Made by a program: the position numbers and the translations under genes
In this document: positions 47,981 to 60,325 of the stretch, piece by piece
How positions within the stretch are numbered: the stretch's first letter is position 1
Layout: each line of letters opens with the position of its first letter
Notes under the pieces: model-generated
The model's database searches: none
The model's input: the letters and a program-made list of their open reading frames with translations, nothing else
Told to the model about the DNA's origin: nothing
Origin: Poecilobothrus nobilitatus
Taxonomy: Eukaryota; Arthropoda; Insecta; Diptera; Dolichopodidae
Direction of reading: 5' to 3'
DNA: 64,000 bases
NCBI GenBank assembly: GCA_947095535.1
Contig: OX352774.1
Location: 240,585,825-240,649,824, forward strand

Positions 47981-47984
47981 TCAA

Positions 47985-48330
47985 ACGACAGTATTTTTAT
48001 CTTTTTGATGTTCAATAGTAACCTCTTTTTGGAAAGTTAGGAATATTTCAATTATGTTTAAATTTTCTAAAATAGCAGCTTTTAAATTGAACTCACTGTC
48101 TAATGAATATATAATGACGGTGACATTAGCAAAAAGAGCAACTTCTTCATTTAAATAGAGACACATAAAGATAATCGATATATAATTTGAAATGGTCGGA
48201 TCCTAATATTAAACCTTATGGTACACTTTTTCTTATAGTTGCAGATGTTCTTATGCTATCAACAATGCGAACGAATTGTAATTTTTGATTCAAGTAAGGG
48301 TTTAAAAAAGTTGAGTTGCCCTTTTGAAAG
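47985..48330 (-). pseudogene. Jockey/I-type LINE reverse transcriptase fragment
   Basis: Minus-strand translation gives PYLNQKLQFVRIVDSIR, SVP, stop, GLILGSDHFKLYIDYL, then after a frame change CLYLNEEVALFANVTVIIYS and LENLNIIE. This follows reverse transcriptase motifs in order: the YLxNRxQ region, VPQGSxLGPxLFxLYIND and the FADDT catalytic box. The catalytic Asp pair is mutated (FANVT) and stops interrupt the frame. Dead fragment of about 115 codons. Confidence 0.8.
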
Positions 48331-49729
48331 ATTTATTTTTTTTTATCCCGCATTAAAAATTACTTAATTTAAAATTTAAGTGTTCTTTGAAAAATTTGTT
48401 TATGTTTGTTGCTATATGTTAAAATTAATAAAACATGATATTTTCTTTCATTTTCTGTTTTTACCATTAAGTGTTAACTAGTTAAATATCATTCATTTTT
48501 TTTTTTTTTATAACTTATAATGTAATTCTTTTTACTTATTTTTCTGTAATAGTTTCAACTATTAAAATAATTTTTATTTATTATTTATTTTATCCTATAT
48601 TGGTATAAATAAAGTATGATGTAATTTTAAATATAGCATAATTTATAAATGTTTAAATTTAAATATATGTCATTAGTTTTGTAGGGGTAGAGAGAGAGTC
48701 TAAATTGACTAGAGTATAATATAGTGAAAAACCACTATAGTTAAATAGTATGATAATTCAATTTATTCATTTATATTTTAATAATAAATTTTTGGAACCG
48801 CAAAATATCATGAATAAATATTATTTAATTAGGTAGGTATATGTACATACATATATTTAAAAAATTTACATCATAATACGTTAAATATAATATAAAAATC
48901 CTAGTGAATGAAAATAAAAATGCAATAGCACGTAATTCAACCCAAGATATTATTCACCAATTCACGTTTTTGTTTTTTTTTTTGTATTTTTATTGTTGCC
49001 ATATGATAAAAATTTTAAAATATTTTAATGTTTCTACATAATATTTTCTATACATATAAAATACTGTACTGTGATATATAAAATACTGTAGAAAAATGAC
49101 AAAAAATATAAAGAAAGAAACTAAAAAACTTCAGTCTTTTATAATAACTTAATTAAAAACCTGTAAGCTATTCAACTTTTATCTTATTCATATATTTATA
49201 TATACATATTATATATGTATATATATTTTTTTAAATTCATTTTTGGTGGATTGGGTTGGTTTGGTATATCTGTAATATAATATATAGGTATTTTTAAAAA
49301 ATTTCACTTTCTCTTCTAATGTTATACGTTATGATCATAGTTATTATAAGTGTTTGTTACAAGTTATAAATCAGGAATATTACGAGGAACAAAAAATATT
49401 TTGGTTATATCTGAACAACAAAAAAAAAAAAAGAAAAAGGAAAAAAATATTTATTTTTTATTTTACTTCCTTAACTTATTAAAAATAATGATTACCTATA
49501 ATGATTTGTATAATATTGTTTTGCTTTTATTTTATTTTCATAATCGTTTGTTATTGTCCCAGTTTTCATTTTTGTTAAAATTTGCAACTTTATAATTTTA
49601 AACTTATAGTTGCATTTAAGAGGAAATAAAAAAAAAAATCCGAAAGAAAGTTCTGACTCTCTTTTGGTTTTTGTTTTTTTTAATATGAACTAGCGAATAG
49701 TTAAAAATAGACAATCTTTCTTTTTTTTT
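48331..49729. other. Intergenic AT-rich stretch
   Basis: No gene seen. Contains TA/TATG-rich microsatellites near 49190-49225 and poly-A/T runs. Confidence 0.5.
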
Positions 49730-50165
49730 TAAGGGAGGTGGAAATCTTCCAAAGGCACCATGAATAAATAGTTTATTGGTTGTGTCACATTCTACCCGAT
49801 TGAATACACCTTTTCTTTTTGCCAGCATAATGGAATGAAACTTCTAACTGCTAACACAGTATTATGTTTAGGGAGCAGGGATAACAGAGGATATGATAAA
49901 GATCTGGAAAAATTGAAATAGTGAGTAGGACTGTAAGTGAACAATTAATTTGCTGATTATTATTATTATTATTTTGGTACATCAGTCAGAAAAGCCATCA
50001 ACTTCCAGTAGCATATATATAACAACATCCTGCATAAAGAAACCAAAGGTAACTCCACTGTAGTAGCGGTTATTATTATTATATGATATACATTATAACG
50101 ATATTTTTTTATATGATTTGATCAGTATTTAAACCCAAGAACGATTGAAACGACTTAACCACAAC
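49730..50165 (-). mobile_element. SINE-like repeat family 2, copy 2
   Basis: Same motif order as 30290-30920: AGGGAGGTGGAAATCTTCCA, AATGGAATGAAACTTC, GGACTGTAAG, an ATT microsatellite, ACTCCACTGTAGTAGCGGTT. It ends in a tRNA-like part on the minus strand (A-box-like TGTGGTTAAG, B-box-like GGGTTTAAATACT near 50130). Non-coding. Confidence 0.5.
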
Positions 50166-51584
50166 TCCATTAGTCAGATAGTGATTGGTTTGTTTTGAAG
50201 TTGACGATTATAATCTAATTCTTATAAACTTTCTTTTTATTATAATTTCTTGTTGTCTGTCTGATCCAAAATTAGAACCTAAATAGATCAAAAGATTCTT
50301 AAATGATTTATTTGTGCATCCATTCTTTCTTTGATTTACATTACTCTTATTTCATTTTAATCATATATTCATTTTAGTTGAAGCATATTAACTATCTCAT
50401 ATCTTCTGAATTTTTTAAAGTAACCCTATTCTTATTCAATTTTACTTGGATAATCTGGATATTTCTGTTGTTGAATCTTACACTTATATTATTTGTATGT
50501 ATGTATGTTTTTAGATATATATGTATTTCTTGTAACTTCTATAGAAATTAATAGTATCTATATGCATTAAAACTATTATTTGACTATTTATTTCCAACTA
50601 CGATCTAAAAATGTCTAAGTGAAAAATATTTGTATTTTTAATAATAGCCTTAAAAAGGTTTTTTTTTCCACCTCATTTCAAACTATAAATGTCCTATATT
50701 CTTGTAAACTATAATTTTTTTTTTAAATTGACTTGAGAATAAACTTTTGTTTAAATGTAGTTTTGTTATTTAAAAAGAACACGTATACATAATTTTTAAC
50801 GTTTATCAATTAAAATGTTAATCGAAAAATATAAAAAACCGCTCTTACAAAATTATTTAATTTTTGTTTTTAATCTATATAAAAGAAAATGTTGTACAAC
50901 ATCTTCTTACACAAATACCTAATTAATTATTGAGGAGATTCACGATTAAATGTAAAAATATAAAAGGATAACATGTAACAAAATTTTACAATAGCCATTA
51001 AGGCACTCTTGTAGTTTAGTTATGTTCTTTAAAAAATAAAAGTTTTTAATAATTATGTTTTTATTTTAATTTGTCTTTTAAAAAAATATTAAATAAATTT
51101 TTATTTTAAATCGAACCAATTTCAATTTTGACATATGAATAGAAGAGGTACAAGAGTACAAGACACTTGCATACAATACGCTAAAGTCAGTACACGATTT
51201 TACAACTAACGTAAAATTAATTTGTATGAAAAATTTTTACTCTATAGATGTTAGAGAATACACTGAATACACTAGTACATCTAGTTTTACATCTAATCGT
51301 GATTACCATTATTATGTTAAATTTTATGAATAGTCAAAAATTTGAAAAATTAAAATCCTAGAATCCTAAAAAAACTACTTTTATTATTTTTTTTTTTCAA
51401 ATCTAAATAAAACCAAAATTTTTTTTTTAATTGTTTTTTTTTTTTTTACTAAAAAAATTTTTTATAAAACAAAAAGAAAAATATTTACATAATTTAAATA
51501 AAAAAAAAAACAAAAAAAAAACTAAAATTAAATTACAAAAACAAACGAAAAAAAAAAAATAACACAATTTTAAAATTTTAAAAT
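50166..51584. other. Intergenic AT-rich stretch
   Basis: No gene seen; poly-A-rich just downstream of the 94-codon gene that ends at 51585. Confidence 0.5.
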
Positions 51585-51869
51585 TTAATTTCTTCCGATT
51601 TGATCAATTTGTGATTGTAAATTATTAATAACTTCCTCAGGTACTTGATCACCTAATATTTGAAATAAATTTATTCTTTGATTTCCGGGTATTTGTTCAT
51701 ATGCACCCAATTCAATACCTTCTTGTACCTGTTGAATTTGTGCATCTTTTGGTATTAAAAATGTTTGTTGTGCTTGTCTAATTGCTTCATTTGTATATGC
51801 AGCACCTTCACGTTGTGGCATTGCATATGCAATTGCAATTATTGTTAATAAATATAAAATTGATTTCAT
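51585..51869 (-). CDS. Small secreted protein, 94 aa, unknown function
   Basis: Single exon on the minus strand. A clear signal peptide at residues 1-16 (MKSILYLLTIIAIAYA) is followed directly by MPQREGAAYT. The mature part of about 78 residues has no cysteines and is rich in Gln, Ile and Asn. It has two helical-looking segments (NEAIRQAQQTF and PEEVINNLQSQIDQIGR) around a loop with ELGAYEQIPGNQRINLFQ. The codon pattern and balanced composition stand out from the AT-rich surroundings, and the start has an A-rich context (AAAAATG). The family was not recognised; the lack of Cys argues against a cystine-stabilised peptide. It has no close gene neighbours, so its regulation and partners are unknown. 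Confidence 0.75.
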   Translation of the reverse strand: MKSILYLLTIIAIAYAMPQREGAAYTNEAIRQAQQTFLIPKDAQIQQVQEGIELGAYEQIPGNQRINLFQILGDQVPEEVINNLQSQIDQIGRN

Positions 51870-53039
51870 TTTTTTTTTTTATTTTATTATTATTTTGTTG
51901 TTTTTTTTTTTTTTTTACTATATGTTATTAATTTATAAGAATTATATTAAAAAAAAAAAAAAAATGTCCTTTTTTTATATTTTTATCACTTTTATTTTTT
52001 TTTTTAGGTCAAAATTCGATTATTTTATAACAAAATTTTGGTGATTATAAATGAACTTTATGTATATCTGTAATTTAATAAACCGTTAAACAAATCACGG
52101 TGACTTCTTTTAACTGAATGTTGTAAATTTTTAAATAAAACTGTTACTTATATATTTTCCCCACTGCATTTAATATCAATTTTGAAAAATCGAAAAGTTA
52201 AACACTAAAAACTGAAAACAAAAAGAAAATTATAAATTAATAAAAAAAAAAAAAACAAATCATATATTATATATATATACATATTATTATATATATTATG
52301 TATGAATACTACAAAAAAAAAAAAAAAAATTAAGTATAATAAAAACATGATATTAAAGTATCACCTCTTCAAAATACAAAATTTTATTTTTTTTTGTGAT
52401 TTTTGATTTTTATTTTTGCATCTTCAGGTTATCGTAACATTAAGGTATCAACCACCTTCAATTTAATAAATGATTTTTTAATGTAAAACTAGAGAAAAAA
52501 AAAAATATTTAAATTGTTATCGCATCAATAAAATGATCTGTGCCACATGTGCTATAAATGTCACTTTGTCATATTATGCAGATATGATGAAAAACAAAAA
52601 AAAATTTTTTTTTTAAAAAAATACAGTTTTCAATCTTTTCACTTCTTGAAAGGCGTCATTAATTATGCGAGTTCTTCTCAAATTTTGTTTTTTAATTTTT
52701 TTTTTTCTTTTAAGACAGTGGACGCTTCTTTTTATGCTTTTAATTATTTATTTTGTTAAATCTTGTTTTTTTTTTTTGTTTTTTTTTTAGATATTGGGTA
52801 ATCATAGGATTTGATAATTCCGTTTCGATTAATTAAAATTTTAAAAAATTCGATTTTATGTATAATAGCAACTTCAATATAAATTTGAATAGAAAATTGA
52901 TAACTTAGATCAGAAAATTTCGTAAAGGTAATTTAGTTAAATATCTTAAAATACTTAATTATAATAATAATAGCAAAAAACTGTGAATAAATCTGTAACT
53001 TTGTTATTCTATTTCACTGTACTTGATTTGTTTTTATTC
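51870..53039. other. Intergenic AT-rich stretch
   Basis: Upstream region of the small secreted protein gene. Homopolymers and TA repeats (near 52270); no gene seen. Confidence 0.5.
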
Positions 53040-53150
53040 TCCTGACACATAAATGTGACAAGGAAATTACATAGCCTTTCCTTTTTAGACGTGCCTGGAA
53101 ATGTCGTAAGGGGGAATTAATCTTACGATGTGTATAGGACTCAAACCCTC
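53040..53150 (-). mobile_element. tRNA-derived SINE, truncated copy
   Basis: Shares CATAAATGTGACAAGGAAATT, AGCCTTTCCT, AAATGTCGTAAGGGGGAAT and the inverted B-box-like GGACTCAAACCC with the copy at 57478-57640. The A-box end is replaced by a tandem repeat (53154-53295). Confidence 0.65.
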
Positions 53151-53153
53151 ATT

Positions 53154-53295
53154 CAGGTACATTATCTAAACTTGATCTACATTACATTATCTAAACATTA
53201 CATTACCTAAACTACACATTACCTAAACTACACATGTACATTACCTAAACTACACATGTACATTATCTAAACTAAACATTATCTAAACATACGAT
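53154..53295 (+). repeat. ACATTACCTAAACT minisatellite
   Basis: About ten degenerate units of roughly 11-20 bases (ACATTATCTAAAC / ACATTACCTAAACTAC / ACATGTACATT), starting where the adjacent SINE copy breaks off. Confidence 0.8.
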
Positions 53296-53729
53296 ATAAA
53301 AGTAATATATCAAACAACAGTTATAACTCATAACATTTTAACTTCTAGGTCTTGCATATATAGTGAGATAAGAAAAAATCTTTAAATTATTTTATTATTA
53401 AGGTCATTTAACTTTAATTTTTAGTAAATTTAAAACTGATCCTAAATAATACAATATTAATCATAAAAATAATTCATTTTAATTCATATGTTATAACTCA
53501 CAATAGAAGTTTATTAAAATTATTAAATATATATACAATTGTGAGAAATTTATAAAAAATCGTTAAAATAAAATTGTGAATAAAATTTATATGGTCGATA
53601 GATATTTATCATTTACTTATGATATCACAGATTTACAAATTAAACATGCAATTGTAGCAACAAAACGTTTACAAACTATTAACACTTTTATAAACTATTT
53701 AAAAATCTAAAGTGAAAAAAAAAATATTT

Positions 53730-54060
53730 TCTTAAGAAACTAATAACCGCCTATACCTATTTTACAAATTTTAAATTTCTAGAAAAAATTTTTAAATCAT
53801 TTTATTTTATTTGTTATTCACTCTGTCTGTTAGTCAGTGCGTTTTCAAAAAACTTCTTCTATGTTTAATATAAAGAAATTAAATTTTAAACATAGATAGA
53901 TCTCATAAAAAAGCAACTAAAAACTAAACGACTTTTTATGTAGCTCTCTCCGATGTGGAGTTGCAGAGCTAATGGTGTAACCAGTATCTATAACTGGTAT
54001 GTTTCCACATCATATCCACTAAAAGCTTTAATGAAACTACAAATTTTTAAATGTATATGT
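53730..54060 (+). repeat. Diverged TACCCG repeat fragment
   Basis: TCTGTCTGTTAGTCAGTGCG, AAAAACTTCTTC, then ATGTAGCTCTCTCCGATGTGGAG follow the order of the head of the full-length TACCCG copies. Strongly decayed. Confidence 0.4.
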
Positions 54061-57000
54061 ACATTAAGAAACATAACTTATACTTCAGAAAGAAATGTTT
54101 GTATTTAACGTAAATGGCCGGTTATTTATAAATTAAGTTTTGTCGAAAGTTCCGATTAAAGCGTTTCGAAGTGTTTTTATTTCGTACGATTCTTTCTACT
54201 TTTTAGTTTGTTATAAGATGATTTCTTAACGATGAAGTTGAAGTCTTCATCACATATGAAGATCCTTACTAATAATTAAGTTAACGACTTACCACTGTGC
54301 GTTATCAATTTGTCTTAGCACTTAAAACGATCACTTAAAATTTTCTTAAAATGTTCCAAAAATTTAATAGGTACCACCAGTACAGTGAAATATTAAAAGC
54401 TGTTGAATTTTTTTCAAGAATTTTCAATCCTTGTTAGATAATATCTATTTAAATAAAAGAGGGTTACCCCTTGTACTTTTAAATGTAGTTTTTATTTTTT
54501 CATGCTTATGCTTTTTTTTTTATTTTTGTTAATAAATAATAAATATGTTGTTTTTGCTGCTACTGTAAAGTTATATCAATATATTAAATTTCATTAAATG
54601 TTTACTTTCCCTAATACCCCACATATTATTTTAATGATAATAACGAGTTTTTTTCGTGTTTTTTTTTTTTTGAGTTTTTTTTGCGACAGGAGTTACACTG
54701 TCTTGATTTTTTTTTCTACTTTATCTCTTCTCCCATACAATTTTATTTTATTTTTAATGAGAATTTTTTTTTATGTAGACACATTCCGTTTTTTTTTTGT
54801 AAAGGGAAGATTTTAGGGTAAATTTATTGCACTTTTAAATTCAGTCACAATGATCAGATAAATTATGCAAAAGCTTAAAAACCAAAGTGTAGATTAACAT
54901 AAATATTGCATATTATAAAGTTTTCAATTAGTATTTAAAAGTTAGTGACAATGATTTTTTTTAACTTTCCTTATTTCTTGTATCTTATGGTATTTATTTT
55001 GAGTTTATTGTTAATTGATTGGATTGAAGCAAATTCCATCATGAAGCAAATTTGAATAATAAATGATTGAATCAATTTTCGATTTGTTAAGCTGATGAAG
55101 ATTTTCTCACATAATTATTATTGATAATAAACTTAATTTTTGTTGCATTTTATTTTATAAGTTATATTGATTTTATTTCCTTAGCTTAAAAAAGAAATAA
55201 ACTTAACCTTAATTAAAATTTCCGTTCCAAGATAAAAAGTACTCATTGAAAATGTATTTGACTTTTTAAAATTATTTCAAACTGTTTAAAGAAGATTTTG
55301 AAGATATTTTGAAAAAAAAAAAAAATTAAGTTTTAAAATATTTTTTTTTTTGTTTCACGTTGACAATTATCAAAAAATGTTACAGTGTTCGCAATTAACA
55401 CATATACTTTGTTTTAAATGAAGAATATACTATACTTTGTTTTAAATGAAGAATAAAATTAGAATTTTTAGGTTAAGAATGAAATAAAAATTGTTATACA
55501 TACTTTAAAAGATCAAAACTTATTCAAATCTAAGTGATTAAACTTTAATTTAATGAAATTAAGAGTTTAACTAAAAATTAGACTATCCTACAGTTCACAC
55601 AATAAATAAAGGTAACAGATATGAACTTTAAACACTTATAACGAAGGTTACAATACAAAAACCCAAAAAAGTCGCTAATAAAACTATTAAGTAAAGAAAT
55701 TTAAAAAAAAACCACACCATAAAATGTTTTTAAATTTAACGGGAGTGAACAACTAATAAAATATTAAGATACTGATAGATACATTTTTTACATTTACAAT
55801 ATGATATTTTTTACATTTAAACATTCGAAGAATAATATCTTTTACCTGTTGATTACATTTTCAATTTACGTAGATTTAAGGAGAACGTCAACGCCTTCAT
55901 TCATCAAATTCGTGCAAATCATAACCCTATTTTTACTTGACAGCAGAATGTTTCTTTGCCCAAACAGTGCAATAATTCTAAAAGTCGTTTAACCTTTTCT
56001 TTGATCAAAAAGGATGGTGGTGATTAGAGGATTAAAGTCCTACACGTTCATACAGGAAAAGTGTTCGTATCACTCCTCTTTAGCATCTTTGAATGATTTC
56101 GAGCTACCATTTAAAAAGAAAAAAAAACAAATACCTTTCTGATATTTTATTAGTGATAAAAAAATTTATATTAAATATAATTTACTATAATACATTTTGT
56201 AGATACTGTGAAATTTAAATGAACACTAGATTTCCATAATGCTCCATCACTATTCTATATTAAAATTTTTTGTTTTCATTTTACTTAACGGTACAAAATC
56301 AAAAATGCAATTCCAGAAAAAAAAATTATTTAAATGTTAAGTGATTTTTATAAAAGACTCAGCTTCCATGCTGGGAAAATATACCTTAAAACAAAAAAAA
56401 ACAAAAACACTTATTTTAAATTTTATAAAAGTGAAGGTTAAATTTTGTTTAGAAATCATTTTAAAATCTTGATTATTGAAGAGATTTTAAGTAAAACATG
56501 AAATTTTGTTAGTTGTTTTTTTTTTTTTTTTTTTGATATTTTTAAAAAAGTGGTCTCCATTCAAGTTCAATGAAATCAGAGTCAAGTAATTTCTTTTAAC
56601 ATATTGTTTTGTTTTTCAGTAATTGTCGTTTCTTTTTCTTTATTTATTTTTTTTTTTTTGGTATAATTTAGAAGTAGCTATTGAATATATTGGTAATATT
56701 GGTTCATATATATTTTTTTCATATATGTCATTTTCTATATATATGTGCATTTACTATTGGCAATGAACTTACAAAAAAAAAAATTAAAAATTGATGATAA
56801 AAGAAAAAAAAACAAAAAATAAAAATAAACAGGTGTATGATATAATGCTGTTAAACTTGATGAAAGTATATAGATACAATTACATATAAATGGAGTTCAA
56901 AAATAATAATAAACATGTAGTAGAAAAATAATTCTTTGTTTAAATTGTAACATCATGAGAATTTCGATAAAACAAAATTTTAATCTTTTGTCCATTAAAC

Positions 57001-57477
57001 ATGTTAGTAAAATTTATATTTTGGAATAATTTTGAAATAATTTTTGAAATTTATAAGTTTTGAACATTGAAAATTTAATTACTCTTCTTATTTATGAACA
57101 CAAGAATGAGATAATAATGTGAAGATTAACAATTACAATGCTTTTTTTTTGTTTTATTGATGAAGGCTGTGCTAATCTGTAAGCAATCATTAAATTCCAG
57201 GTACGTTCAGCATCTTTAAAATGTAGGAGAATTTATGAATTGGGGTTAAGTTTTCCTAGATTTGTGCTACAATGATACCATTCTAACGGAAGATGCTTTA
57301 AAAATTTCTCAAATTCATTGCAGAAGATTCACCTAAATCTTGGAAAAAGAAAGTATCAAGATATTTCCACCTCTATCTTGACAGAATAATATCATTGTAA
57401 TTAGTTAAATCTAAACAAAAAAATTGAGCTAAAAAATTAACATATACTATACTTTATTATTAATTTTTTTTTTTTGC
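54061..57477. other. Intergenic AT-rich stretch
   Basis: No gene seen. Open frames at 54598 and 55801 (+) are T/Phe-rich and have no protein signal. A slightly less AT-rich part near 55990-56110 could not be identified. Confidence 0.45.
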
Positions 57478-57640
57478 TTTTTTTTATTTGCATAAATGTG
57501 AACAGGAAATTACACAGCCTTTCCTGTTCAGGTATGGCTGTAAATGTCGTAAGGGGGAATAACTCGTGTGTGGGATTTGAACCCACACTCCCTCGATGTT
57601 TACAGTCTATTTTATATGCTCTTACCCACTAGGGTAACTT
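57478..57640 (-). mobile_element. tRNA-derived SINE, copy 2
   Basis: On the minus strand it has an A-box-like ACCCTAGTGGGTAAGAG (57636-57620) and a B box GGGTTCAAATCCC (57584-57572). The family tail follows (ATTCCCCCTTACGACATTTA, AACAGGAAAGGCTGTGTAAT). The best-preserved copy of the family at 22867 and 53040. Confidence 0.75.
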
Positions 57641-59905
57641 TTTTAAATGTTTATTTATTTAAGATTTTCATTACTTCTCAATCGACACATTCAGATTTCT
57701 TATAAATATTTGCATGAAATAAACATTGGAATTTAATATATTTTTTTCTACATAGTTAATGTTAATATAAAAATAATTTTTAAAAGTTTATATAGAAGTA
57801 CAAAACGAATGTAAACAATTAATATTAAATACATACTGACAATTTTAATAAAACATTATATAATAAAGCACTTAGTACCGAGTAGATTAAAACTATAGTA
57901 TTCTATACTTTACTTTGCTTCTTCGATTAATAAAAAAATATTAGTATAAGGTATTGTTCTTAATCTATAATTAATTTTATATCTAAAAACCTCTCCTTAA
58001 AAATTTTATTTGCATTTTATTAAAAAATTGTAAAATTAATTATTAAACATGAAATTTGTATTTAATTGCTTACAAATTAATTTTAATTATAAATAGAATT
58101 TACAGCTCTTGAATTATTTAATTAATAATTATGATGAATTTTTGATTTATTTTAAAAATAATAAAACAAATGATGAGTAATTTAATTATTAATTAAGAAA
58201 AATATTTTTTTATATACATTTTTTCCTCTAACTGAAGACGTTTTTTTTTATTTTTAGTGAGAAAATTTTTATTATGCTTCTTATAGGAGTGGGAGAGGGA
58301 AAAAATACGTATATACATAAATATTAGATACTTAAATATCAGATCTAAATATTACGTAAATTAAATATTTATATTACCTAAATTACTGAAGTAAAAATTC
58401 TTCATTTAAAATGAAAATATCTTTCCTTAAAGTAAATAATATTTACTTAAAGTAAACTTTTGTTTCATTTAAAGTAAAGAGCAACAAAGTAAAGCAAAAA
58501 AAGGTATAGACGAATAGGTATTTATCAATCAAATTTATTTTCTATTTATTTTAAGTGAAAAATTAAAATTAAAACACTTCTAATAAAAAAGCAAAACAAA
58601 AAACTGAAATTTAATATTTTCACAAATTCATTTAACAAAATCACATTAAAGAGAAAATTTAAAACCCATCTGAATTTTTTCTACCATTAATTCATTTTGT
58701 TTGATCTGCCTAATGTTTAATAGCCAGCCACTGGTTTTTATTTTTATTTTTCTATATATGAATATGAATATGATTAATGATTAATAATTTTATTAACAGC
58801 AGAGTCCCGCCATTAACTTATAAATCTCATATAATTATCATATAATTAACATAAAAATTAATTGAATGGTGGCGTCTCAGGTTTTGTTTACTTCTCTATA
58901 CTATTGATGATGTTATATGTTATTTGCAAATTTTGTTGTTGTTTTTGTTTTTTTTATATTAAATTGATTCTCTCAATATGACTTCTGTTTACATTTGTTG
59001 TTTTTGTTTTTAAATTTATTACCTGATTAAAAAGTGGATTTAGTTATTTTTGAATTCAAAACACACAAAAAATACAAGAAATTCATGTAAATTAATTTAT
59101 GATGGAAATTTTTATTTATTATATATTAAAAAATGAATTTCTTTTCTTCTCGATTTTATTTTCATTCGGTTATTTTTTTATTTTTGAACTTCGTAACAAT
59201 TAAAAATCGAATTAATTTGGTGTTTTTGTTTTTTTAAATATTATATTATTATAAATAAGGCTTTCTCTTAGATTTTTAGGACTTGAATTGAATTGAAATT
59301 GAATTTCTTTATTGATTTTTTTCCGTATTTTTAAAACTTAATTAATTTTAAGTAGTTTTTTTTTTAAACTTATTGTTTTTTCTCGTATCAGTTTTAGCAT
59401 TAATTTAATTGTGTTATTATAAAATTTGAATTATTTAATTTTATTTTTAGAAAATTGTAAATGTAGATTTTCAATTATATTTTTTTAAAGTTTCTCCCTT
59501 AAATCTTTTGTTTTTATTGATTACCTTACGAACATAGTTCGCACACTCTCAGGGTTAAATAAATTTGTTATTATGTTTATGGCACCTTAAAGGAGACCAA
59601 TCACCAATGTGATTTCAAGAAACTTGTGGAAGAGTTCCATTTAGTTTGTTTTTGCTTTTAAAAATCAGTCTTAAGAAGTATTATAATAGATTTTACATCT
59701 GTTGATATGTATTCATTCAAAAAGAAAGAACGGAGAGATTATCTTTAGGAGCAGGTAAAGGAATTTTAAAATCGTCAAAAATTGAGAAAAATTTCATTAA
59801 TAAGGAGTTAAGTTATATTTGCAATATAATTTATTTTTTCAAAAATATAAATATTTAAAATGTATATTTTTAGGAATTAGCTTCGGTGTTAGAAGGTTTT
59901 TTTTG
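57641..59905. other. Intergenic AT-rich stretch
   Basis: No gene seen; AT-rich with many short A/T runs. The last ~300 bases may be further decayed downstream LINE sequence. Confidence 0.45.
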
Positions 59906-60230
59906 TCAACAAATAACCAGGATCCACTCTCCACTAATAGAGCATCGATTAGTAATTCGTAAAGCTCCAAGAGCAGTGCGGAAAATTTTATTTAAGCTTG
60001 CTTGCATTTTTTTTGTGTGAATGTAATTTGAACTGAAACCGTAAATTGTAATACAGTTATCAATTTTGCCCCAAGCCAAGGTTTTGGCAATATGTAAAGC
60101 TGTACTCGTGTCAGCTCCACCACTTTTTTTTGTAATTATTTTGAGTTATTTATTACATGAGTCAATTTGATGACCAACCCATTTCATATGAAAATCCCAA
60201 TTAAGTTTTTTTTGTCAAATTTAAATTTTC
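59906..60230 (-). pseudogene. Jockey/I-type LINE ORF2 fragment
   Basis: Minus-strand translation from about 60120 to 59906 is open for roughly 70 codons. It contains STALHIAKTLAWGKIDNCI, TIYGFSSNYIH and LNKIFRTALGALRITNR, then stops. Upstream, NWDFHMKWVGHQIDSCNK is visible after a break. This matches the segment after the reverse transcriptase core in these LINEs (the usual KLDYG...YG...LGAFRT series). It may derive from the same family as 47985-48330 and 39440-39780. Dead fragment. Confidence 0.75.
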
Positions 60231-60275
60231 TAAAAGATGATTAGATTATATGAAATCAGCATAAATTACGTTTGT

Positions 60276-60325
60276 GCAGGTATCCTAGAGTTTACACGGT
60301 CTACTCTACATTCTTCCTCGTTGTT
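60276..60325 (+). repeat. Terminal fragment of a TACCCG repeat
   Basis: AGGTATCCTAGAGTTTACAC... ACATTCTTCCTCGTTG is a diverged version of the family end (GGGTATCTAAGAGTTGACAA ... ATTCTTCCTCG). It sits directly beside the LINE fragment. Confidence 0.45.
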
